Assembly: GCF_035917975.1 (NCBI RefSeq) | Contig: NZ_CP109130.1 | Location: 1,612,001 to 1,676,000 of the forward strand | DNA from: Streptosporangium sp. NBC_01756 | GTDB lineage: Bacteria; Actinomycetota; Actinomycetes; Streptosporangiales; Streptosporangiaceae | DNA length: 64,000 bases | Direction of reading: 5' to 3' | Shown: one piece after another, positions 7,308-16,070 of the stretch | Layout of the letters: each line of letters starts with the position of its first letter | How positions within the stretch are numbered: the first letter of the stretch is position 1 | Notes under the pieces: model-generated | The model's database searches: none | What the model was told of the DNA's origin: nothing | What the model saw: only the letters and a program-made list of their open reading frames with translations | Program-made: the position numbers and the translations under genes

Positions 7308-7591
7308 CTCTGCTCGACGAGTGCCTAAGCCCACATATGGCAATGCCGCAGCGAGATCACATCCGACTGCAGTGGCAGCAGCCCTACCCGACACTTGAGC
7401 GGGCGCGCTCGGTGACCTGGACCTGCTGGTGCCGTGCCACGGTCTACGAACTGTACGAAGGCGCCGGTCGGGCGTTCGTCCGGCGAACCATTCAACTCGA
7501 CAGCGGCCATCAGGTCCAAGAGACCCTTCCCTGGCCAATCAATGAGGCTCGGGCGACCTGGACGGCGCTGCTGTCCGGAAGAGCCCGGTAA
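7304..7591 (+). CDS. Small hypothetical protein, third of three overlapping genes
   Basis: The predicted start is a GTG overlapping the previous stop (GTGA). The 95-residue product reads TLLDECLSPHMAMPQRDHI and ends WTALLSGRAR. It has a CWCRATVYELYE stretch with two cysteines and no membrane segment. The frame also extends upstream, but the coupled GTG is the natural start. It closes the small operon; the next 490 bases carry no convincing gene on this strand. Confidence 0.5.
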   Translation: MTLLDECLSPHMAMPQRDHIRLQWQQPYPTLERARSVTWTCWCRATVYELYEGAGRAFVRRTIQLDSGHQVQETLPWPINEARATWTALLSGRAR

Positions 7592-7669
7592 GACGGGCGT
7601 GGCGGCGTGGGATCTGGAGGGGCCTGCGCCGCCATGCCTCCAGCAAACAGGAACACGACCGTCCGCTTT

Positions 7670-7888
7670 TCAGGCGAACCGAATGCCTTGGTACCGATGG
7701 CCCGAGCCGAGGTCGGCGGTGATAAAAACCTGCCGTCGCACGCTCGTGGTGGCCAACGTTGTCATCAGCCCTCGATCTACCTCAACCATGGCCACCCAGT
7801 GCCGAGTCCCGACGAAGGAGGGCTTGGCGTCGATCGCCCCGACTACGACCGGCGCGCCGGAGTACGCGATCGTCACGGCCTCGGCCAA
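7670..7888 (-). pseudogene. Possible gene fragment, unrecognised
   Basis: A 72-codon minus-strand frame (AEAVTIAYSGAPVVVGAIDAK, then ATTSVRRQVFITADLGSGHRY) has more protein-like composition than any other frame across the 7592-8082 gap. It has no ribosome binding site, no recognised family, and an upstream in-frame stop shortly before. It is probably the remains of a longer gene. The rest of the gap shows nothing recognisable. Confidence 0.25.
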
Positions 7889-8082
7889 CCGACACCCGGG
7901 TTAGGAGAACGGCGCTCCTGTGGTCCGGTGTGCTGGGTGACCTGCGGGGATGCTAAGCATCGATAGATGCCATACCTTGATCATCTCGCGCATGTCCCAC
8001 ACCTGGAGGTTATCGGGAGGGGCAGCCCTAGTTTTGTGCTGCACATGCAGCAGCCACTCGAAACGGGGATATCTTCTTCACA

Positions 8083-8643
8083 ATGAGTGCCCAATACGCA
8101 TGGTCTGAACGCTTCCCTGCAAGGCATCCGATGACCGAGGGTTCTGATCACCCGGCGGTCAGTCCACTCGGCGATCTGTATCCCCCGGCTACCGAAGCAG
8201 AGGTCCGCGAGCTTGAAGAGCGGCTGGGTGTGGAACTGCCGCCGAGTTACCGACAGTTTCTCCTGTTCGCCAACGGATGGGGCGGCGACGATGACTGCTG
8301 CCTGCTACGTGTCGAGGAAATCGGCTGGCTTCGTGATGTCGACCCCTCGGTCGTCGAGAGCTGGTCAGAACCCAAGCCCGAGAACTCATGGAGCGTGCCC
8401 GACGAGCTCTACTTCGTCTACGGACACGAGCAAGTCTCCGGCAACATGAGAGGGGAGTATGTGCCCGACACCCTTCTGATCGGATACTGGGGTGACGGGG
8501 TGGCTCTCCTCAATCCCCACGTCAGCACCGCTGAAGGTGAGTGGGAAGCCTGGTATCTCGCGCCTTGGCTAGCCGGCGCCAGCCGTTACAGGTCCTTCTG
8601 GGACCTCGCAATGGACGAGCTGCGAATGCGATACGCACGTTGA
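8083..8643 (+). CDS. SMI1/KNR4 (SUKH) family protein
   Basis: The 186-residue protein has the SUKH hallmark early on: ATEAEVRELEERLGVELPPSYRQFLLFANGWGG spans about residues 46-76. A C-terminal block follows with GEWEAWYLAPWLAG. In bacteria SUKH proteins often act as immunity proteins against nuclease or deaminase toxins, or as stand-alone regulators. No toxin gene is adjacent here, so its partner is unknown. The ATG at 8083 gives the full frame; an internal ATG at 8131 would trim the non-conserved head. It lies inside the tRNA-Val island, which fits a mobile defence cargo. Confidence 0.8.
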   Translation: MSAQYAWSERFPARHPMTEGSDHPAVSPLGDLYPPATEAEVRELEERLGVELPPSYRQFLLFANGWGGDDDCCLLRVEEIGWLRDVDPSVVESWSEPKPENSWSVPDELYFVYGHEQVSGNMRGEYVPDTLLIGYWGDGVALLNPHVSTAEGEWEAWYLAPWLAGASRYRSFWDLAMDELRMRYAR

Positions 8644-8869
8644 TGTCCCTTTCGTCGTTGAGCTTCGCCGTCTCGGGTCCTTCGTGGCGGTGGTCATGCG
8701 CGTGGGCGGCGCTGGCCGCGACCGGCCGGAGAGCCGCAGCGCGGCCAGCGACCGCTCGAGTGATCTCGGCCAGTGGGACCTGGTCTGGGTGATCAGCTCG
8801 ATATCCGGCTCATCCTGCTCGACCAGGCGGCGGACGGGTTGAGCGAGCGGGCGGTGGCCGGCTACATCG

Positions 8870-9096
8870 GTACAAAAGATCATTGAGAAGGCGGGACTCC
8901 GTGGCACCGACTGGACTCCTCGCGAAATGCGGCATAGCTTCGTCTCGCTGCTCTCAAACTCCGGCGTTCCCATCGAGGACATCTCTCGCCTCGTCGGCCA
9001 CCGGAACACGGTGGTCACCGAGATGGCTACCGCAAGCAGATTCGCCCGGTACTCATGCAGGGCGCGGAGGCCATGGACGACATCTTCAGGAGTTAG
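8870..9096 (+). pseudogene. Tyrosine integrase C-terminal remnant, copy 1
   Basis: The sequence encodes the end of a phage-type integrase: QKIIEKAGLRGTDWTPREMR, then HSFVSLLSNSGVPIEDISRL and GHRNTVVTE. The HxxR-like block (MRHSF) and the GHR box are seen. After VVTE the frame is broken by a one-base loss; the continuation YRKQIRPVLMQGAEAMDDIF to the TAG at 9094-9096 is in another frame. The junction at 8870 joins unrelated sequence whose frame encodes GLSERAVAGYIG, a possible LuxR-type tail. The N-terminal and core parts are missing, so this is a relic. Confidence 0.85.
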
Positions 9097-9100
9097 TCAC

Positions 9101-9136
9101 TCACGCCCCGTTCCATGATTGGAGATGGGGCGTTTT
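9101..9136 (+). terminator. Terminator behind integrase remnant 1
   Basis: Arms ACGCCCC and GGGGCGT pair across an intervening stem-loop and are followed by TTTT. It lies directly behind the integrase stop, as expected for a rho-independent terminator. Confidence 0.6.
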
Positions 9137-9243
9137 GGCTGATGGATGGGCTTGATCCGGAGGATCCGGCCTGCTGGGCTCCGCCTGGGACGTGGCAGAC
9201 GGGAAGATCAGGCTTCTACCTCAGCCAACTACGAACCTTCACC

Positions 9244-9504
9244 CTAGTCGTGGCGATCATCCCGGAGCTGATCGCCTCCGCCGGAAGCTGATTGGTTTTT
9301 GGCCCGCTGCCCGTAGATGGCCATCGCCACCGCGCCAATCATGAGAGCCAGGCCGATCAAAGCCCATGCGATGGGGATTCCCGATTTACACGGGGGACCG
9401 TCGGAGTAACAGGTGGCGTCACCAGAGAGAATGCTGATGATGGCGATGAGCAGGGAAAAACCCCCGCCACCAAGGATGGTCAGAAAGATTTCGCGATCGG
9501 TCAT
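9244..9504 (-). CDS. Small two-helix membrane protein
   Basis: The 86-residue product starts MTDREIFLTILGGGG. It has two hydrophobic segments (about residues 7-27 and 45-66) separated by a short loop with two cysteines (CYSDGPPCKSG). The C-terminus is charged and hydrophilic. The topology suggests a hairpin membrane protein. No family is recognised. It lies between the two integrase relics, so it is probably cargo of an integrated element. Confidence 0.6.
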   Translation of the reverse strand: MTDREIFLTILGGGGFSLLIAIISILSGDATCYSDGPPCKSGIPIAWALIGLALMIGAVAMAIYGQRAKNQSASGGGDQLRDDRHD

Positions 9505-9638
9505 GACGAGTGATCGTAAGGCACCATATCGGCATGCGAACAGGGAGAGCGGGGCAACCAGGTAGCGGTATGCCGGCGGTCGGTGCGCTACTGGGTTACG
9601 GCGCGGAGCGTACGGCGGCGCGGCGCGGCATCGCCTTG

Positions 9639-9763
9639 ATCGAGGACATCTCTCGCTTCGTCGGCCACCGGAACACGGTGGTCACCGAGATGGCTACCGC
9701 AAGCAGATTCGCCCGGTGCTCATGCCGGGCGCGAAGGCTATGGACGACATCTTCAGGAGTTAG
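9639..9763 (+). pseudogene. Tyrosine integrase C-terminal remnant, copy 2
   Basis: This relic is 143 bases long including its terminator start and is nearly identical to 8972-9114 (about five substitutions). It contains the same EDISRF.GHRNTVVTE segment, the same one-base frameshift, and the same stop. It ends about 45 bases from the tRNA-Val 3' end, the normal place for the integrase gene of a tRNA-targeting element. Homology to copy 1 begins only at IEDIS, so it is an even shorter piece. Confidence 0.85.
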
Positions 9764-9769
9764 TCACTC

Positions 9770-9800
9770 ACGCCCCGTTCCGAAGGTCAGGAACGAGGCG
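9770..9800 (+). terminator. Terminator between integrase remnant 2 and tRNA-Val
   Basis: Arms CGCCCCGTTCC and GGAACGAGGCG pair at 10 of 11 positions around a seven-base loop, and TTCTT follows. It sits immediately outside the att core. Confidence 0.6.
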
Positions 9801-9807
9801 TTCTTGC

Positions 9808-9882
9808 TGGTGGGCACTACTGGGTTCGAACCAGTGACATCTCGCTTGTAAGGCGAGCGCTCTACCGCTGAGCTAAGCGCCC
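9808..9882 (-). tRNA. tRNA-Val (anticodon UAC), CCA encoded
   Basis: The minus strand folds as a full cloverleaf. The acceptor GGGCGCT pairs with AGTGCCC (one G-U), the D arm is GCTC/GAGC, and the anticodon stem CTCGC/GCGAG holds the loop CTTACAA, giving anticodon UAC (reads GUA). The T arm is ACTGG-TTCGAAC-CCAGT, followed by discriminator A and an encoded CCA. The 3' 50 bases are the crossover region for the element stack to its left. Because an inserted element replaces the 3' half, the present 3' half may itself be element-derived. Confidence 0.95.
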
Positions 9883-9944
9883 CAGGGATCACGTACGACA
9901 GACGGGACAATACCTTACGCCAACCGGGAGGACTTCAGCACATC

Positions 9945-10862
9945 CTACGACCATGCGGCGCCGGCGTCGGGGATTCCAGCCGCGCGCCAGCCGAGGAGGG
10001 CCGCGCCGAGCATGCCCGCGTTGACGCCCAGAGCTGCAGGGCGGAGCGGAGGAGCGTCGCGGAAGGTCAGGCGGGCGCGGAGACGGTCCGTCAGCGGGTC
10101 GGACAGGGTACGGCCCGCCTCGGACATGCCGCCGCCCAGGACGATCGCGGAGGGGTCCAGGAGAAGCGTGTAGGTGGCCAGAGCAAGGGACAGGGCCTCG
10201 ACGGCGTCCCCCCACACCGCCGTGGCCAGCGGGTCACCGGAGAGGGTGAGCGCGGCGACCTGTTCGGCCGTGGCGGGCGAGGCGGCGCGGGCGGAGTAGC
10301 GGCGGGCCACCGCGGAGGCCGAGGCGTAGGTCTCCAGGCAGCCGATCTGACCGCAGGCGCAGGTCTCACCGTCGGGAAAGACCGGGACATGGCCGATCTC
10401 ACCGCTCCATCCGGCGGTCCCGCCGTACGGCTCGCCACCGAGGATCACGGCGCCCGCGATGCCCGTCCCGATGGGCAGGAAGAGGAAGTCGGAGACCTCG
10501 CGGCCGGCACCGAGCACGCTCTCGGCGAGACCTCCGGTGCGCACGTCGTGGCCGAGCATGACGGGCACATCGAGCGGGACGAAGTCGCCTGCCGGGACGT
10601 CGCGCCAGCCGATGTTGGCGGAGTAGAGGGCCGCGTCGGCGGTGACCAGCCCCGGCACGGCCAGGCCGACTCCGGCGGGGGTGCCGCCTCCCGCGACTGC
10701 GAGGTCGGCGATGAAGGACCTGATCACCTCGACGACGACGGCGGGTCCCTCGTCGCGCGGTGTCGCGCGGCGTTCGGCGAGCACGATCTCTCCCGAACGG
10801 GTGACGAGACCCCCCTTCATGGACGTGCCGCCGACGTCAAGGGCTACAACGAAGGAGCTCAT
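9945..10862 (-). CDS. ROK-family sugar kinase (glucokinase-like)
   Basis: The 305-residue protein is a member of the ROK family, which phosphorylates glucose or related sugars in the cytoplasm using ATP. The N-terminal phosphate-binding loop is ALDVGGTSMKGGLV. The ROK zinc and signature block CACGQIGCLE is present near residue 165, preceded by GEIGH. No N-terminal helix-turn-helix is present, so it is a kinase and not a ROK repressor. The adjacent genes on its strand give no sugar operon, so the substrate is uncertain. Length is normal for the family. Confidence 0.88.
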   Translation of the reverse strand: MSSFVVALDVGGTSMKGGLVTRSGEIVLAERRATPRDEGPAVVVEVIRSFIADLAVAGGGTPAGVGLAVPGLVTADAALYSANIGWRDVPAGDFVPLDVPVMLGHDVRTGGLAESVLGAGREVSDFLFLPIGTGIAGAVILGGEPYGGTAGWSGEIGHVPVFPDGETCACGQIGCLETYASASAVARRYSARAASPATAEQVAALTLSGDPLATAVWGDAVEALSLALATYTLLLDPSAIVLGGGMSEAGRTLSDPLTDRLRARLTFRDAPPLRPAALGVNAGMLGAALLGWRAAGIPDAGAAWS

Positions 10863-10972
10863 GCACGCATCCAGCAGATCGAAGGGGCGGGATCGAGGCC
10901 GACCTTAGCGCACGGAAATATCGACAGATCACACCGTATGCCCCGAATACACCCAAAGCTGAGCTGTGGAGA

Positions 10973-11284
10973 TCAATGGACCCGCCTCAGGACCCGGTTC
11001 AGTGCGGCTTCGACCTCGTCCGCCAGACCTGGGGCGCAGGAGACGGCGAGCTGCTCACCGGTCTGCGCCGGCCGTACCGACCCGCAGGACCGGCACTCCA
11101 CCTCACCGAGCCGGCAGATGAGCGCGACGGAACCACACGAGGAGCACGCGTCGAGGTCGAGATCGTGGGTGCGCTGGCAATCCGGGCAGATGAGCACCTG
11201 GGTCTCCCGGCGCACCCCTCGCTTCCAGGGGCTGGCGCCACGGACCGGGTCGGTCTGCCTGGCCCCGCAGGAGAAGCAGGGCAT
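10973..11284 (-). CDS. Zinc-ribbon hypothetical protein
   Basis: The 103-residue protein carries four Cys pairs: CFSC, CPDC, CSSC and CRSC. These suggest two zinc ribbons over the first 70 residues, followed by an amphipathic helix (LADEVEAALNRVLRR). The ATG at 11284 is chosen because CCGGAGG lies six bases upstream. The longer GTG start at 11344 would read through the terminator hairpin behind ahpE. It probably binds zinc and perhaps nucleic acid or protein, but no specific family is recognised. Confidence 0.65.
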   Translation of the reverse strand: MPCFSCGARQTDPVRGASPWKRGVRRETQVLICPDCQRTHDLDLDACSSCGSVALICRLGEVECRSCGSVRPAQTGEQLAVSCAPGLADEVEAALNRVLRRVH

Positions 11285-11309
11285 GAGCGCCTCCGGGAGA
11301 TCCGAGACC

Positions 11310-11334
11310 GGCGGACGCTCGGTGAGCGTCCGCC
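11310..11334 (-). terminator. Perfect 11-bp hairpin behind ahpE
   Basis: GGCGGACGCTC and GAGCGTCCGCC pair perfectly around a three-base loop 11 bases past the ahpE stop codon. It also argues for the shorter start of the zinc-ribbon gene downstream. Confidence 0.75.
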
Positions 11335-11344
11335 GGGTCACCAC

Positions 11345-11803
11345 TTAGGGAAGTTCGGCGAGCACCTTGCGGTACTCGGCGATGTCGCGCGGCTCTGGAA
11401 TCGGGTTCACGACGTTCCAGCGGATCACGCCCTCGCCGTCGATGATGAAGGTGCCCCGCGTGGCGAGTCCCTTCTCCTCATCGAACACACCGTACGCCTG
11501 AGCGACCTGTCCATGTGGCCAAAAGTCGGAGAGCAGAGGGAATGTGTATCCCTCTTGATCGGCCCAGGCGCGGTGGGTGAACACCGAGTCGACCGAGACG
11601 GTCAGCACCTGGACGTCCTCGGGCGCGGTAGCGATGAACTCGTCGCGGATGGCGCAGAGCTCACCGTGACAGACGCCGCTGAACGCGAGGGGGTAGAAGA
11701 TCAGTACGACCTTTTTGCCCTGGTAGTCCGAGAGCTTGACCGGAGTGCCGTGCTGATCCTTCAGCTCGAAGTCCGGAGCCGGGGAACCTACCTCGACTGC
11801 CAT
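11345..11803 (-). CDS. ahpE: AhpE-type one-cysteine peroxiredoxin
   Basis: This 152-residue thioredoxin-fold enzyme reduces hydroperoxides and peroxynitrite in the cytoplasm. The peroxidatic cysteine is C45 in PLAFSGVCHGELC, matching the position in M. tuberculosis AhpE; a second cysteine lies at C50. The blocks TFPLLSDFWPHG and QAYGVF are characteristic of the AhpE clade. The ATG at 11803 has AAAGGA eight bases upstream; longer frames run into the palindrome at 11846. It stands downstream of the DUF3052 gene, the same order as Rv2239c-Rv2238c. Electrons probably come from mycoredoxin or mycothiol, by family knowledge. Confidence 0.93.
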   Translation of the reverse strand: MAVEVGSPAPDFELKDQHGTPVKLSDYQGKKVVLIFYPLAFSGVCHGELCAIRDEFIATAPEDVQVLTVSVDSVFTHRAWADQEGYTFPLLSDFWPHGQVAQAYGVFDEEKGLATRGTFIIDGEGVIRWNVVNPIPEPRDIAEYRKVLAELP

Positions 11804-11845
11804 GTGAAAGGTCCTTTCGTCGGATGACCGGAACGCGTCATCATG

Positions 11846-11877
11846 CTGCCGTACGGCTCGCGCGAGCCGTACGGCAG
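11846..11877. terminator. 32-bp perfect palindrome (CCGTACGG type)
   Basis: Fifteen-base arms, CTGCCGTACGGCTCG and its complement, flank a CG centre, lying between the DUF3052 stop and the ahpE start. It probably terminates or attenuates DUF3052 transcription. It belongs to a recurring family of CCGTACGG hairpins in this window. Confidence 0.7.
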
Positions 11878-11888
11878 AGCGGGAGCCC

Positions 11889-12317
11889 TCAGCGGCGCGC
11901 CTTGGGCGTGGCCAGCCTCGTTCCCGACCAGTCGGGGGCGGCACTGATACTGCTGGTCTGCGAGAGACCCGCGGTAGTGGCATCTTCCCCGATGTCGCTT
12001 GGCTCCACGTGCCCGTCCCGCCCGGCCTTGGGGGTCAGCAGCCATATCTGGCCCCCCTCGCTCAGGTTGGTCAACACACCGCTCAGGGCGTCGAACAGAT
12101 CGCCGTCACCGTCACGCCACCACAGCAGCACGATGTCGACGACGTCCTCGAAGTCCTCATCGACCAGCTCGTTGCCGGTCAGTTCCTCGATGGAGTCGCG
12201 CAGATCGTCGTCGGTGTCCTCATCCCATCCGATCTCCTGCACCACCTGACCCGGCTTGAGACCGAGTCGTTCGGCCAGGCCGCGTTCGCCCTGCGCCTGA
12301 CCCGCGGTCGCGCTCAC
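11889..12317 (-). CDS. DUF3052 family protein
   Basis: The 142-residue acidic protein belongs to DUF3052, a small actinobacterial family of unknown function encoded beside aceE. Key blocks are AERLGLKPGQVVQEIGWDED near the N-terminus, DIVLLWWRDGDGDL in the middle, and a GQIWLLTPKAG turn. The last 45 residues are divergent. The GTG start has GGAGGG at good spacing. Its position between ahpE and the aceE promoter mirrors Rv2239c. The many Asp and Glu residues and the absence of membrane segments point to a soluble cytoplasmic protein. Confidence 0.88.
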   Translation of the reverse strand: MSATAGQAQGERGLAERLGLKPGQVVQEIGWDEDTDDDLRDSIEELTGNELVDEDFEDVVDIVLLWWRDGDGDLFDALSGVLTNLSEGGQIWLLTPKAGRDGHVEPSDIGEDATTAGLSQTSSISAAPDWSGTRLATPKARR

Positions 12318-12440
12318 GTTTGTCCCTCCTGCTTGGATGGCCCCGTGATTACACGGTGCTCAAAGTGCTTCGGCACAGTCCACACGCTGTGACCCTCGGT
12401 CGTCAACGGTCGCCACGGCAACGACTGGGCTACGTATGAA

Positions 12441-12848
12441 TTAGCCCGACAAAAATGACAAACGGACCTGGCGTTCCTGATTGTCGACGTTGAGATCCAC
12501 AACGGCAATGGACTGCCAGGTGCCCAGTGCGAGCCGCCCGGACAGAACCGGGACGGTGGCGTACGGAGGTATGAGAGCAGGCATGACATGCGACCGGCCA
12601 TGCCCTCTGGATCCGTGCGCATGCCTCCATCGCTCGTCGGCCGGAAGGAGCTCCTTCAAGGCCGCGATCAGGTCGTCGTCGCTGCCCGAGCCGAGCTCGA
12701 TCAGCGCGACCCCCGCGGTCGCGTGCGGCACGAAGACGTTCAGCAGACCGTCCCCCCCACACGACCGGACGAAGCTCTCGCACTCGGAGGTAATGTCGTG
12801 CACCCGCTCGCGGGAACCCGTTACCACCTCGATTGTCTGAGATCTCAC
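12441..12848 (-). CDS. YjbQ/UPF0047 family protein
   Basis: The 135-residue protein belongs to the YjbQ family, small beta-barrel proteins that bind a metal or phosphate and that have been reported to show weak thiamine-phosphate synthase activity. Diagnostic blocks are NVFVPHATAGVALIE, DERWRHAHG.GHGRSHVMPAL and LGTWQSIAVVDLN. The conserved histidines and the HATAG loop are present. The GTG start at 12848 gives the typical opening RSQTIEVVTGSRERV; an ATG seven codons upstream is an alternative. It is divergent from aceE, separated by a long intergenic region. Confidence 0.85.
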   Translation of the reverse strand: MRSQTIEVVTGSRERVHDITSECESFVRSCGGDGLLNVFVPHATAGVALIELGSGSDDDLIAALKELLPADERWRHAHGSRGHGRSHVMPALIPPYATVPVLSGRLALGTWQSIAVVDLNVDNQERQVRLSFLSG

Positions 12849-13316
12849 ATACCCGATCCTACGATCCATCCTGAGCTGGGACGACGACCGCGCGCGGTCC
12901 GCACGGCACCGGATGCGCACAACCACCGGCGAACCGCACCATATAAGGGGGTACATACTTTATGTCCCTCTGGCTGAATGATCTTTCTTTGCCGCCCCGG
13001 AGGAGCTGGTTTCCGGTTTCGGCCGCGCCGCCGTACGGCCCGCCGGCACGGCCGTACGGGTCCCACCGCACCCCCGGAGACCGGCCCGCACCAGGGATTA
13101 CGGGATTCTTCCACCCCGGATCGCCAGAAACGAGGGAGAGACATGTACCCTTTGGTGGAAATTCGTCCTACCATCGGTGGTCTAGGCCACTTATATGCCC
13201 CTGCCAGCAGGGACCTCCTGGTTACCGGTCAGTAGAGATGCACTTTCCGGAGTAAGAGACCAGGATGGAAGACGACCTACACCAGACAAAAGTCCATCCT
13301 CGGAAGGCGAGACCCA
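12849..13316. other. Intergenic region between yjbQ-like gene and aceE
   Basis: About 470 bases carry no convincing gene. They hold a perfect 10-bp hairpin of the CCGTACGG type at 13031-13040/13050-13059 and must contain the divergent promoters of the two flanking genes. Short frames here have no protein-like composition. The length suggests a regulated aceE leader. Confidence 0.5.
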
Positions 13317-16064
13317 GTGGCTTCCGGACGCCAGCGTTTCTCGGTCATCAGCGACGGCCTACCCAGCCAGCTCCCTGATGTCGATCCCAGTGAGACCCAG
13401 GAGTGGCTCGAGTCGCTCGACAACGTCATCAAGACGGAAGGCCGCACTCGGGCCCGTTATTTGATGCTTCGCCTGTTGGAGCGGGCCCGCGAAAACCAGG
13501 TCGGCGTGCCCGGCCTGCGCAGCACCGACTACATCAACACCATTCCGCCGGAACGTGAGCCCTGGTTCCCCGGCGACGAATACGTCGAGCGCCGGATCCG
13601 CGCCTACATCCGGTGGAACGCCGCCGTCATGGTGACCCGGGCCAACGCCCGCACCAACGTCGGCGGGCACATCGCCACCTACGCCTCGGCCGCATCGCTC
13701 TACGAGGTGGGCTTCAACCACTTCTTCCGCGGCAAGGACCACGGCGAGTCCGGCGACCAGGTCTTCATCCAGGGCCACGCCGCGCCGGGCATCTACGCCC
13801 GGGCATTCCTGGAGGGCCGCCTCAACGAGGCCCAGCTCGACGCCTTCCGGCAGGAGCTGTCGCACGGCTTCAAGGGCCTGCCCTCCTATCCGCACCCGCG
13901 CCTGATGCCGGACTTCTGGGAGTTCCCCACGGTCTCCATGGGCCTCGGCCCGATCGGTGCGATCTACCAGGCCCGGTTCAACCGCTACCTGCTGAACCGG
14001 AAGATCAAGGACACCAGCCGCAGTCATGTCTGGTGTTACCTGGGCGACGGCGAGATGGACGAGCCGGAGTCGCTCGGCGCGATCGGCGTGGCGGCCCGCG
14101 AGGAGCTCGACAACCTCACGTTCGTCATCAACTGCAACCTGCAGCGGCTCGACGGACCGGTGCGCGGCAACGGAAAGATCATCCAGGAGCTGGAGTCCTA
14201 CTTCCGGGGCGCCGGCTGGAATGTCATCAAGGTCGTCTGGGGCCGCGACTGGGACCCGCTGCTGGCGGCCGACGTCGACGGTGTCCTGGTCAACAAGATG
14301 AACACCGTCCCCGACGGCCAGTTCCAGACATACTCCGTCGAGAGCGGCGAGTACATCCGCGAGGACTTCTTCGGCGGCGACCCCCGGCTGCGCAAGATGG
14401 TCGAGCACCTGTCGGACGAGGACATCCGCAAGCTGTCGCGCGGCGGCCACGACTACCGCAAGGTCTACGCGGCCTACAAGGCGGCCCGTGAGCACGTCGG
14501 CCAGCCGACGGTCATCCTCGCCCAGACCATCAAGGGCTGGACGCTGGGCAAGGACTTCGAGGCGCGCAACGCGACGCACCAGATGAAGAAGATGTCCAAG
14601 GCCGAGCTGAAGGAGTTCCGCGACCGGCTCTACCTGCCGATCCCGGACTCCGCGCTCGAGGCGGATCTGCCGCCCTACTTCCACCCGGGCGAGAACGACC
14701 CCGAGATCGAATACATGAAGGAGCGTCGCGCGGCTCTGGGCGGTTTCCTGCCCAAGCGCGTGATCCGCACCAAGCCGGTCAAGCTTCCGGGCGACGCGGC
14801 CTACGCTCAGCTCAAGAAGGGTTCGGGCAAGCAGAACGTCGCCACCACCATGGCGTTCGTCCGGCTGCTGAAGGACCTGATGCGCGACAAGGAGATCGGC
14901 CACCGGTTCGTACCGGTCATTCCGGACGAGGCGCGCACCTTCGGTCTTGACGCGATCTTCCCGACCGCCAAGATCTACTCGCCGCACGGCCAGACCTACG
15001 ACGCCGTGGACCGGGATCTGCTGCTGTCCTACAAGGAGTCGACCGAGGGTCAGATCCTGCACGAGGGCATCAGCGAGTCGGGCTCGATGGCCTCGACGAT
15101 CGCGGTGGGGTCGTCGTACGCCACGCACGGGGAGCACATGATCCCCGTCTACATCTTCTACTCGATGTTCGGCTGGCAGCGCACCGCCGACCAGATGTGG
15201 CAGCTCGCCGACCAGATGGGCCGGGGCTTCCTGCTCGGCGCCACCGCCGGCCGAACCACGCTGAACGGTGAGGGCCTGCAGCACGAGGACGGTCACACCC
15301 CGCTGATCGCCTCGACGAACCCGGCGGCGGTGTCCTACGACCCGTCGTGGGGTTTCGAGGTGGCCCACATCGTCAAGGACGGTCTGCGGAGGATGTACGG
15401 CGAGCAGCCGGAGAACATCTTCTACTACCTGACCGTCTACAACGAGCCCTACCCGCAGCCGGCCGAACCCGCCGGCCTGGACGTGGAGGGCCTGCTCAAA
15501 GGCCTCTACCGGTTCGCCGCGGCTCCGGCCGCACCGGGCCCGAAGGCGAACATCCTGGTGTCCGGCGTCGCCGGCCCGTGGGCCATGGAGGCCCAGCGGA
15601 TGCTGGCCGAGGAGTGGGGCGTGGCGGCCGAGGTCTGGTCGGCCACCTCCTGGGCGGAGCTGCGCCGCGAGGCGCTGGCAGCCGAGGAGCACAACCTGCT
15701 CAACCCCGACTCCGAGCAGCGCGTGCCGTACGTGACCCAGGCGCTGTCGGCGGCCCAGGGGCCGTTCGTGGGCATCAGCGACTACATGCGCGCGGTGCAG
15801 GACCAGATCGCCCAGTGGGTTCCGGGTGACTGGACCTCGCTCGGCACCGACGGCTTCGGCCTGTCGGACACCCGGTCGGCGCTGCGCCGCCACTTCCATG
15901 TGGACGCGGCGTCCATCACGCTCGCCGTGCTGACCCAGCTCGTCAGGCGCGGTGAGCTCAACGCGACGGTGCTGAACGAGGCGATCGCCAAGTATCACCT
16001 GAAGAACGGTGTTACCGAGGCGGGCGGCGCGGAAAGCAACGACACTCAGTCCATGGGGCTGTGA
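13317..16064 (+). CDS. aceE: Pyruvate dehydrogenase E1 component, homodimeric type
   Basis: The 915-residue enzyme decarboxylates pyruvate with thiamine diphosphate and passes the acetyl group to the E2 lipoyl domain, feeding acetyl-CoA into central metabolism. The ThDP motif runs from GDGE at residues 243-246 to NCN at 272-274 ([10 protein letters not shown], then [11 protein letters not shown]). The E1 signatures SGSMAST, HTPLIAS and [16 protein letters not shown] are present. Length matches AceE of actinobacteria and enterobacteria. The GTG start has GGAAGG upstream. The gene is monocistronic, closed by a hairpin at 16071. Its place beside ahpE/DUF3052 and fatty-acid synthesis genes fits the conserved actinobacterial order. 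Confidence 0.97.
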   Translation: MASGRQRFSVISDGLPSQLPDVDPSETQEWLESLDNVIKTEGRTRARYLMLRLLERARENQVGVPGLRSTDYINTIPPEREPWFPGDEYVERRIRAYIRWNAAVMVTRANARTNVGGHIATYASAASLYEVGFNHFFRGKDHGESGDQVFIQGHAAPGIYARAFLEGRLNEAQLDAFRQELSHGFKGLPSYPHPRLMPDFWEFPTVSMGLGPIGAIYQARFNRYLLNRKIKDTSRSHVWCYLGDGEMDEPESLGAIGVAAREELDNLTFVINCNLQRLDGPVRGNGKIIQELESYFRGAGWNVIKVVWGRDWDPLLAADVDGVLVNKMNTVPDGQFQTYSVESGEYIREDFFGGDPRLRKMVEHLSDEDIRKLSRGGHDYRKVYAAYKAAREHVGQPTVILAQTIKGWTLGKDFEARNATHQMKKMSKAELKEFRDRLYLPIPDSALEADLPPYFHPGENDPEIEYMKERRAALGGFLPKRVIRTKPVKLPGDAAYAQLKKGSGKQNVATTMAFVRLLKDLMRDKEIGHRFVPVIPDEARTFGLDAIFPTAKIYSPHGQTYDAVDRDLLLSYKESTEGQILHEGISESGSMASTIAVGSSYATHGEHMIPVYIFYSMFGWQRTADQMWQLADQMGRGFLLGATAGRTTLNGEGLQHEDGHTPLIASTNPAAVSYDPSWGFEVAHIVKDGLRRMYGEQPENIFYYLTVYNEPYPQPAEPAGLDVEGLLKGLYRFAAAPAAPGPKANILVSGVAGPWAMEAQRMLAEEWGVAAEVWSATSWAELRREALAAEEHNLLNPDSEQRVPYVTQALSAAQGPFVGISDYMRAVQDQIAQWVPGDWTSLGTDGFGLSDTRSALRRHFHVDAASITLAVLTQLVRRGELNATVLNEAIAKYHLKNGVTEAGGAESNDTQSMGL

Positions 16065-16070
16065 TCCTTG

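Noticed and set aside
8569-9018. Minus-strand frame opposite the integrase relic
   Set aside because: It overlaps the SMI1/KNR4 gene end and integrase remnant and has no family features.
9510-9851. A 113-codon frame ending GTTGFEPVTSRL beside tRNA-Val
   Set aside because: The ending is the well-known spurious translation of a tRNA gene, and the rest crosses an out-of-frame integrase relic.
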